From the NCBI GenBank assembly GCA_964528155.1, contig CAZGRL010000106.1:1-12522 (forward strand): DNA of 12,522 bases, given 5' to 3'. The stretch's first letter is position 1. The number at the start of each line of letters is the position of its first letter. This document shows positions 6,898 through 12,522 of the stretch, one piece after another. The position numbers and the translations under genes are program-made. This DNA comes from G001797105 sp964528155 (GTDB lineage Bacteria > Chloroflexota > Anaerolineae > Anaerolineales > E44-bin32). A model generated the notes under the pieces. The model worked only from the letters and a program-made list of their open reading frames with translations. It did not search any database and had not been told where the DNA came from.

Positions 6898-8316
6898 TCA
6901 AGCAGGTTGCGCGGCGAAAGGTCGACGAGGGACAAGCATGCCCATCGGTTGGTCACCGCCAAGTCGACCCTCCTCGACGAGCACGCGACCTCGCAACACC
7001 GTCGTCTCGGGCCAACCCCTGACCTCCAGGCCCTCATAGGTCAGACAATCGGTGTTCATGTGAAGCTCTGAAGAACGCAGTGTCACTCGCTTTTCCGGAT
7101 CGATCACGACCAGATCGGCGTCACTCCCGACAGCGATGATCCCCTTCTTTGGGAACAGGCCGAATGCCCGCGCCGGCGCCGTACTCCATACCTCCACAAA
7201 CCTCTCCAGAGAAAGCCGACCACCCATGACCCCTCGGTCGAAGATGAGCGGAAGTCTGGTTTCGACACCTGCCATGCCGCCCGGGACCCGGGTGAAATCG
7301 TGCAAGCTGGATTCTTTTTGCTCCCGGGTGTACGGGCGGTGATCCGTGGCCACCATCGAGAGACTTCCGGCGGCGAGCGCCCGCCAGAGCGCGGCCTGGT
7401 CCTCAGCGCTCTTGATCGACGGAGCGCAGATGAGATGGGAAGCCCGGGAAGGATCTCCCCGATAGTCTTCGTCCGTGAACACAAGATACTGCGGACAAGT
7501 CTCGCCCGTGATTTGCAGCCCTTCGCGCCGAGCACTCCCGACCATCTCAGCTCCTTGGGCAGTGCTCACATGGACGATATGCAGACGCGCCCCCAATTGC
7601 CTGACGAATGAGATGACACGATGGATCGCCTCTACCTCACATAAAGAAGGTCTCGATTGAGGATAGAAGGACAACGCCAGCTTGCCATCCTCGACAAGCT
7701 CGGCCGTGAGATGGTCCGCAAGCAGACCATTTTCCGCATGAACCAGCAGGACCCCGCCTGCCGCAGCAACGGCTTTCATGGCCTTGATGAGGGCGTCGTC
7801 TGCCAGACGAAACCCCTCATACGCCATGAACGCTTTGAAGCTGATGAAGCCTGCCTCGACCAGATCGGGGACCTCGGCGATCTTGCAGTCCACCTCCCCC
7901 CGGATGTTCAGGTGGAGCCCATAGTCAACCCAGGCGGTATTGCGGGCGACCTCCAACTTGGTCTGCAGGGCTTGCTCAAGCGGTTGGTCCTGCTCGGGAA
8001 TGACGAAATCGAGGATCGTCGTCACTCCTCCGAAGGCTGCCGCCTTCGTTCCTGAGGCGAAATCGTCGGTTGAGACGAATTCGCCGGATGGCCAGGGCAG
8101 ATGCACATGATCGTCTACTCCGCCCGGAAGGACCAGCTTGCCGCGGGCGTCGATCACGTGCTCGTGTGAGCCGCCAAGCCCTTCACCGATTGCGACGATC
8201 TTTCCCTCATCGACCAGCAGGTCTGCCGCGACACTGTAGCTGAGATCCGCCGCTACCTCGGCTGTGCTCCTTCCGACGTAAAGGAGAAGTCGGCGAAACT
8301 CGGCGACACCACACAC
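6898..8316 (-). CDS. hydA: D-hydantoinase / dihydropyrimidinase, native N-terminus missing
   Basis: From ADLLVDEGKIVAIG (about 8226-8185) to the stop at 6898 this is a clear cyclic-amidohydrolase of the dihydropyrimidinase/hydantoinase family. It shows GVDDHVHL (metal His pair, near 8104-8115), SFKAFMAYEG (the Lys that is carboxylated to bridge the metals, about 7811-7848), LLVHAENG, LHIVHVSTAQG and the metal-binding Asp in ATDHRPY (about 7335-7355). It hydrolyses dihydrouracil, dihydrothymine or hydantoins to N-carbamoyl amino acids, which fits downstream of PreTA chemistry. Members normally start some 15 residues before this point with a strand like LLIKGGTVVT; that is absent. The frame stays open to an upstream ATG at 8541, but sequence above about 8240 is antisense to an LLM oxidoreductase. 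GTG 8316 is the nearest in-frame start I can find, without a good ribosome site. First gene of the hydA-ssnA-preT-preA operon. Confidence 0.85.
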   Translation of the reverse strand: MCGVAEFRRLLLYVGRSTAEVAADLSYSVAADLLVDEGKIVAIGEGLGGSHEHVIDARGKLVLPGGVDDHVHLPWPSGEFVSTDDFASGTKAAAFGGVTTILDFVIPEQDQPLEQALQTKLEVARNTAWVDYGLHLNIRGEVDCKIAEVPDLVEAGFISFKAFMAYEGFRLADDALIKAMKAVAAAGGVLLVHAENGLLADHLTAELVEDGKLALSFYPQSRPSLCEVEAIHRVISFVRQLGARLHIVHVSTAQGAEMVGSARREGLQITGETCPQYLVFTDEDYRGDPSRASHLICAPSIKSAEDQAALWRALAAGSLSMVATDHRPYTREQKESSLHDFTRVPGGMAGVETRLPLIFDRGVMGGRLSLERFVEVWSTAPARAFGLFPKKGIIAVGSDADLVVIDPEKRVTLRSSELHMNTDCLTYEGLEVRGWPETTVLRGRVLVEEGRLGGDQPMGMLVPRRPFAAQPA

Positions 8317-8889
8317 CTGGACTTCCCGGCCCGGGCCGAGTTGCCCGTGTTCATTGCGACGACCGGACGCGAGATGCTCAGGCTGGCCGGGGAGATCGCT
8401 GACGGCGTGATCGTCAACGTGGGCGTCCACCCGCCATGTCTGGCTGCTGCCCTGGAGGCGGTGAAGGCTGGGGCAGCGGCGGTTGATCCTCCGCGGCCTA
8501 CCCCGGAGCTGGTTTGCTGGCTTCAAGGATGTGCCGTGCAAGATGAGCGTAGGTCAGCTCTGAACGCTGTGAAGGCGACTGCCGCGCTCACCCTCGCTAA
8601 TGCACCTGATTGGATGTTGGACACAATGCAGATCGATCCTCGATGGGCGCGAGAGATGCGAGAGGTCTACTACACAAAAGGATCCAGCGCCGCGGCCGAA
8701 CTCGTGAGTGATGAGCTGGTCGACATGTTCACGATCGCCGGCACGCCCGAAGATGCCGCGCGGAAGACCAGCGGCGTGATCGCCCAGGGCTTCGACGAGA
8801 TTATCTTCCTGCCGGATGAGTCCGCCGGGGGCATACGCCAGTCCATGAGGACTTTGGCCGAGAAGGTCATTTCGGATGTCCCCAAATGA
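8221..8889 (+). pseudogene. LLM-class flavin-dependent oxidoreductase, 5'-truncated
   Basis: The reading frame carries the C-terminal two thirds of a luciferase-like, F420/FMN-type oxidoreductase (methylene-H4MPT reductase-like). Recognisable pieces are RDTVAEIRRYL (from about 8227), LDFPARAELPVFIATTGREML (about 8329-8376), LAGEIADGVIVNVG (from about 8383), and the closing FTIAGTPEDAARKTSGVIAQGFDEIIFLP. Usual proteins of this family have about 320-350 residues; about 220 remain. Family-like sequence starts abruptly near 8225, exactly where the opposite-strand hydA loses its family-like sequence, and the frame closes upstream at 8167-8169. The first formal start is TTG 8341, which falls inside a conserved strand (LPVFIATTG) and cannot be the native one. 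A product from there would lack most of the barrel, so I treat the gene as broken. It lies 157 bp before the Mo hydroxylase and on the same strand. Confidence 0.72.
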
Positions 8890-9033
8890 AGGCGCGTCGA
8901 GGCCATTCCGGTTGACCGGACGATGTGCCCGCATGTCTCCCTACGGGGCGAGAATCCTCCCCTTCCCTGGCGATGTGTTCATGCCTGACGATCCCCAGCG
9001 CGGCGAAACAGGATCGACCCGTCCCCGGACAAA

Positions 9034-9040
9034 GTGAGGT
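9034..9040 (+). promoter_or_regulatory. Ribosome binding site of the Mo hydroxylase
   Basis: GTGAGGT lies 6 bases before ATG 9047 and decides the start: the first residues after it (IDFRLNG) are the usual first strand of the 2Fe-2S domain. The rest of the 157-bp gap after the LLM gene shows a CCGG-TTGA-CCGG palindrome at 8908-8919 and no clear promoter. Confidence 0.55.
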
Positions 9041-9046
9041 CAGACG

Positions 9047-11836
9047 ATGATCGACTTCAGATTGAACGGCCACCCCTCGACATGGGACGGCAAGGCAGAC
9101 CTACCGCTGGTGCGCTACCTGCGGGATGAACGCCATTTGACGGGAACCAAAGAGGCCTGTGACGGCAAAGGTCACTGCGGCGCGTGTACGGTCCTCGTCG
9201 ACGGCCTCCCCAAACTCGCATGTCTGGTCAAGATGTCGGATCTGGCCAGCCACGAGGTCGTCACGATTGAAGGTTTGGCCGATGCCGCAACCGGTAAGAT
9301 GCATCCGGTGCAGCAAGCCTTCATCGATACAGATGCAGTCCAATGTGGCTTCTGCACACCGGGGCTGATCATGACGACCAAGGCGCTACTGGATGAGACA
9401 CCACAGCCGACAGAGGATGAGATAAAGCACGCCCTGCGCCGGAATCTGTGTCGCTGCACAGGCTATTCGTCCATCCTCAAGGCCGTGCAGTCTGCCGTGC
9501 AAATGATGTCCGGCGGAGGGGAAGGGTCTCTGTCGGAGAGGCCTTCGGAGAGTTCCATCGGGATCTCGGTAGCGCGGCCCGACGGGATCGGCAAAGTCAC
9601 CGGAAGTGCGCTCTATTCGGCAGATCTGCATGTGGAGAACATGCTCCATGGACGCGTGCTCTGGAGCGAGCATCCTTGGGCTAAGGTGCTCGGCGTGCAA
9701 ACTGAAGAAGCCGAGTCAATGCCGGGTGTAGAGGCAGTACTGACCGCCAAGGATGTGGAGGGCACGAATCGTTTCGGTGCCATAACTCCGGACCAACCGG
9801 TGTTGGTTGAGGATCGAGTGCGCTTTGTCGGCGACGCCGTCGCTCTCGTGTTCGCCGAATCACCCGAGTTAGCCGACGCAGCACTCAAACAGATCAAGGT
9901 CGACTACCAGCCCATGGACGGCGTATTCTCACCCGTGGAGGCGCTCCGCTCGGACGCACCCAGACTCCACGACGACGGAAACACCCTGACTCACCTCGAA
10001 GTACGGACAGGAGATGTGGAGGTAGCGATCGCCGCTGCAGATGTGACCGTTCAGGGCCATTACGTCACTCCATTCGTCGACCAGGGGTTCCTCGAGACAG
10101 AGGCCGGCTTGGCGGCTGTGGACGAAGAGGACAACCTCACGATATGGACCGGTGTGCAGAATCCCTTCGACATTCGCAGACAGGTGGCAGCCGCTGTCGG
10201 CCTTCCAGAAGACAAAGTGAGGCTGATCAACATGGCCGTCGGTGGAGCATTCGGCGGAAAGTGCGACGTCTCCCTCCAGATCTTCCTGGCTCTGGGCGCC
10301 CTGAAAACGCGCCGACCAGTGAAGATGGTCTTCAGTCTCTCGGATAGCCTGCGTTTCCACCCAAAACGCCACGCCTTTGACATGGACTACCGGTTGGGCG
10401 CAACACGCGCGGGCAAGCTGCTCAGCATCGAAGCAGATGTCGTCGGAGATACCGGCGCCTACGCCTCATGGGGACAGATCGTCCTCCAGGCTCTGGCTTG
10501 CTTTGTTTGCGGTCCGTATGTTGTGCCGAATTCCCGGATCAGCCTCAAGGCTGTCTATACGAACAATCCTCCGGCCGGAGCCTGGCGCGGTTTCGGCATC
10601 CCTCAGGTCCAATTCGCGCTCGAGTCCGAAATGGACAAGCTAGCGCATGCCCTTGAACTGAGCCCCTTCGACCTTCGCGCCATCAACGCCGTAGAGCCGG
10701 GCAGCGTGACCTACATGGGTCAGGTCCTGCGCGAAAGCGTCGGGGTCAAGCGCACATTGGCGAAGGCGCAAGAGGCCCTCAGGCAACTTGCGCCGAGAGA
10801 GAACCCCTCCGGACGGCAGAGCAAGATCGGTGTGGGCGTCGCCTGCGGGTTCAAGGCCGTGGGACTGCCCCTGGCCATGGCCGACTCAGCCGGGGCGATC
10901 ATCGAGGTGGATTCATCCGGCCGGGTACTGTTGCACGTGGCGATCGTCGATCTGGGCCAGGGCCCGACGACGGCGTTGGCCCAAATCGCCGCCGAGGCGC
11001 TGGACCTGCCGCTTGACCGGATCGAGGTGCAACAGATCGACACCGACCTAGATCTGCCGGCCGGTGCAACCGTTTCACAGCGCGGCATCTATCTCGGTGG
11101 CAATGCTACCCTGGGTGCCGCGCGAAAGTTACGGCAAAGGCTCGTCTCCGTTGCGGCTCGGACCCTCAACCTTGAGGAATCAGCAATCGATTTTCGGGGC
11201 GGCCGCTTTCTTGACCTCCGGGCTGAAGAGGAATTGATCGACTTGGACGAACTTGCGAAGCTGGCCCACGAACGCGGAATTGCCCTGCGTGATGAGCATC
11301 ACTTCATAGAGACCGTAGACGATGAACCGGCCTTTCCGGTCTCTTTCAACAGGGCCAAAGAGTCCCCGAAGGACTACTACTACATCAGCTACAGCTACTC
11401 AACTCAAGTGGCAGTGGTCGAAGTGGAAGAGACTACGGGTCGAGTGCGCGTGCGCAATCTCATCGCCGCTCAAGACGTCGGTAAGGCGATCAACCCCCGG
11501 ATCATTGAAGGTCAGATTGCCGGCGGCGCAATCATGGGGATGGGCACTGCGCTCACGGAGAGCTATCAGGTGGAGCATGGCTGGAACCTGACCGACACGC
11601 TGGCCAAATGCGGCCTGACCGACATTCGGCGGGCTCCCGAGATAACCACGTTCCTCATCGAGGATGATGAGCCGGCAGGACCGTACGGTGCAAAGGGAGT
11701 GTCCGAAATGGCGGCCGTCCCGACCGCACCTGCGATACTAAACGCGATCTACGATGCAATCGGCGTTCGAATGTACGAGCTCCCCGCCACGCCGAGTCGG
11801 ATAAGAGACGCGCTCCGAAGGACCGCGAAAAGCTAG
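9047..11836 (+). CDS. Fused Fe-S/molybdopterin xanthine-dehydrogenase-type hydroxylase (XdhD-like)
   Basis: The 929-residue product fuses two of the three xanthine dehydrogenase modules. Residues 1-155 hold two 2Fe-2S sites: a ferredoxin-like one with Cys38, 44, 47, 59 (CDGKGHCGAC) and a helical one with Cys100, 103 (QCGFC) and Cys135, 137 (NLCRCTGY). From about residue 175 (RPDGIGKVTGSALYSADL) follows the molybdenum-cofactor part, with GGAFGGK at 399, AWRGFG at 512-517 (Arg514), VDLGQGPTTALAQI further on and the catalytic-base motif GAKGVSE with Glu887. These enzymes hydroxylate purines or other N-heterocycles with water as oxygen source. There is no FAD domain and no FAD-subunit gene in the window, so the electron acceptor is open. 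The Fe-S plus Mo fusion and the ssnA, preT and hydantoinase neighbours recall E. coli XdhD (selenium-linked, a little longer). There is no in-frame TGA, so selenium, if present, would be cofactor-bound. Other substrates (nicotinate, CO, aldehydes) cannot be excluded. Confidence 0.92.
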   Translation: MIDFRLNGHPSTWDGKADLPLVRYLRDERHLTGTKEACDGKGHCGACTVLVDGLPKLACLVKMSDLASHEVVTIEGLADAATGKMHPVQQAFIDTDAVQCGFCTPGLIMTTKALLDETPQPTEDEIKHALRRNLCRCTGYSSILKAVQSAVQMMSGGGEGSLSERPSESSIGISVARPDGIGKVTGSALYSADLHVENMLHGRVLWSEHPWAKVLGVQTEEAESMPGVEAVLTAKDVEGTNRFGAITPDQPVLVEDRVRFVGDAVALVFAESPELADAALKQIKVDYQPMDGVFSPVEALRSDAPRLHDDGNTLTHLEVRTGDVEVAIAAADVTVQGHYVTPFVDQGFLETEAGLAAVDEEDNLTIWTGVQNPFDIRRQVAAAVGLPEDKVRLINMAVGGAFGGKCDVSLQIFLALGALKTRRPVKMVFSLSDSLRFHPKRHAFDMDYRLGATRAGKLLSIEADVVGDTGAYASWGQIVLQALACFVCGPYVVPNSRISLKAVYTNNPPAGAWRGFGIPQVQFALESEMDKLAHALELSPFDLRAINAVEPGSVTYMGQVLRESVGVKRTLAKAQEALRQLAPRENPSGRQSKIGVGVACGFKAVGLPLAMADSAGAIIEVDSSGRVLLHVAIVDLGQGPTTALAQIAAEALDLPLDRIEVQQIDTDLDLPAGATVSQRGIYLGGNATLGAARKLRQRLVSVAARTLNLEESAIDFRGGRFLDLRAEEELIDLDELAKLAHERGIALRDEHHFIETVDDEPAFPVSFNRAKESPKDYYYISYSYSTQVAVVEVEETTGRVRVRNLIAAQDVGKAINPRIIEGQIAGGAIMGMGTALTESYQVEHGWNLTDTLAKCGLTDIRRAPEITTFLIEDDEPAGPYGAKGVSEMAAVPTAPAILNAIYDAIGVRMYELPATPSRIRDALRRTAKS

Positions 11837-11911
11837 CAGGTCAACGGGGGTCAACACAGTCTCTGTCGTGGCAATTCGAGCAGGAAAAAGAATCGGGTGT
11901 CGCTGTGTATC

Positions 11912-11941
11912 GGGCCTGACACTCTGCCGGGGGTCAGTCCC
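11912..11941 (+). terminator. Hairpin downstream of the Mo hydroxylase
   Basis: GGGCCTGAC (11912-11920) pairs with GTCAGTCCC (11933-11941), giving eight pairs around one mismatch with a 12-base loop. It lies 75 bp past the stop codon. No T-run follows directly, so by itself it is a weak terminator; it precedes the better candidate at 11959-11987. Confidence 0.4.
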
Positions 11942-11958
11942 TTAGCTGCTCAACCCGT

Positions 11959-11987
11959 GGATGTGTCTGACCATCCCCACTGTTTTT
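11959..11987 (+). terminator. Probable intrinsic terminator of the Mo hydroxylase gene
   Basis: GGATG (11959-11963) pairs with CATCC (11972-11976) around an 8-base loop, and a TGTTTTT run ends at 11987. The stem is short (five pairs, extendable by two across a bulge), but a stem followed by a T-run 125-150 bp after the stop is the usual arrangement. Confidence 0.45.
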
Positions 11988-12050
11988 GATCACACGTCTC
12001 TAGGCTGTCCGGGTCAATCCATCCCACCCGCTAGACTTGTACTTCAACTC

Positions 12051-12522
12051 GTGAAGGTCGGCCCATCGATTGAGCCCTTCTCGCTGGATTCAGCCTCTCC
12101 AATCGAGGCATTCCAGTAGCTGGTTGGCGATCTCTTGCGGCGTCCCGCGCAGGAACTCCCGCCGTCGCTCCCGCACCGGCGCCTCTTCCAAGCCGGAGAC
12201 AATGGTCGGGGAGCCCGGTTGCCCGATCATCGACTCTTCCGCCCCCAGGTCGTGGCGATCCCAAACCGTCACCCGCCCCGGCTCGAACGCCCAGGGCTTC
12301 CTTCGGAAGTCGATGAAGCGCGGCTCGTTGCAGGCCACCTTGACCGAGACCACCGCCGGCATGAGTACCTGCAAGATTTCATGTCCGCCGAAGATCTGAC
12401 CTGTCAGGCCGGGCTCGCCGTGCAGCAGGATCTGGTGCTGGTGTCGTTGCTGGGCATCAGCCATGTCGAGCGCAACGGCCACCAGTATGTGTACGGAATG
12501 GCCGGTGCGCCGGAAGCTGAAC
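12051..12522 (+). pseudogene. Unassigned coding stretch with in-frame amber codon, runs off the right edge
   Basis: Frame 3 from TAG (12117-12119) to the window end is open for 134 codons, with the first and third base G/C-rich and the second A/T-richer, as in the real genes here. The product has well-formed segments: LVGDLLRRPAQELPPSLP (right after the TAG), PQVVAIPNRHPPRLERPGLP, ARLVAGHLDRDHRRHEYLQD and, near the edge, LAVQQDLVLVSLLGISHVER. I do not recognise the family with any confidence. There is no good start after the TAG: only CTG 12120, TTG 12135 or a late ATG 12381. Reading upstream past the TAG, GTG 12051 would give a protein-like lead (VGPSIEPFSLDSASPIEAFQ) that joins in frame, so the gene may be interrupted by one amber codon. 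An antisense frame (12090-12482) also stays open but reads less like protein. Confidence 0.45.

Larger units (their letters stand above)
11837..12050. other. Intergenic region after the Mo hydroxylase
   Basis: No gene is supported in this stretch. It opens with a direct repeat GGTCAAC (11839-11845 and 11849-11855), then holds the two hairpins annotated separately. GTCAG/TCTGAC-type words recur (near 11915, 11933 and 11965), which gives the stretch a repeat-like look. No convincing promoter was found for the reading frame that starts after it. Confidence 0.35.

Noticed and set aside
8317..8541. N-terminal extension of hydA to ATG 8541
   Set aside because: This part is exactly antisense to the conserved LLM oxidoreductase sequence and looks unlike any hydantoinase N-terminus.
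9047..11836. Selenocysteine in the Mo hydroxylase
   Set aside because: There is no in-frame TGA in the gene; selenium in this enzyme group, when present, is a cofactor and not a coded residue.
12090..12482. Minus-strand 130-codon frame near the right edge
   Set aside because: Its product has a His/Gln-rich start of the kind seen in antisense frames; the plus-strand frame reads as better-formed helices. Codon-position bias cannot separate the two, so this is a judgement and not certain.

Overview
This is a GC-rich (about 60%) bacterial window with strong G/C bias at third codon positions. It suggests a member of the Chloroflexota, Anaerolineae-like or a relative. That placement rests on recalled family distributions: an alanine-rich lipoprotein of a type I associate with that phylum, a stand-alone corrinoid/methionine-synthase activation protein, an LLM flavin oxidoreductase and a fused molybdenum hydroxylase. 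There is no rRNA or marker gene here to prove it. No tRNA, rRNA, CRISPR array or insertion sequence was seen.

Layout. (1) Positions 1-779 hold the C-terminal TPR-rich end of a large regulator, of the kind that ends adenylate-cyclase/AAA-ATPase or LuxR-type proteins. Its reading frame changes near 225-262. (2) 1052-1783 encodes a lipoprotein of unknown role. (3) 1964-2653 encodes a MetH-activation-domain protein with a C-terminal cysteine cluster. (4) A hairpin-containing gap separates it from a tight minus-strand operon read 8.3 kb to 2.9 kb: hydA (hydantoinase/dihydropyrimidinase), ssnA (amidohydrolase), preT, preA. Spacings are 15 bp, 32 bp and a 4-bp ATGA overlap. (5) On the plus strand, a 5'-truncated LLM flavin oxidoreductase (to 8889) is followed by a complete 929-residue xanthine-dehydrogenase-type hydroxylase (9047-11836) and two terminator-like hairpins. 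(6) From about 12051 to the window end there is an unassigned coding stretch with an in-frame amber codon.

How the genes fit together. PreT and PreA together form a bacterial dihydropyrimidine dehydrogenase, HydA opens dihydropyrimidine or hydantoin rings, SsnA is a deaminase-type amidohydrolase, and the Mo hydroxylase oxidises purine-like heterocycles. The set resembles the E. coli ygeW-guaD region (ygfK, ssnA, xdhD, hydantoinase), so the likely theme is catabolism or salvage of nitrogen heterocycles. Two things make it more than routine. PreA keeps its catalytic cysteine but has changed several residues that bind uracil in mammalian DPD. And the 5' ends of hydA and of the opposite-facing LLM gene are both lost at the same point (about 8220-8245), which marks a deletion, rearrangement or assembly junction that also removes the operon's original promoter region.
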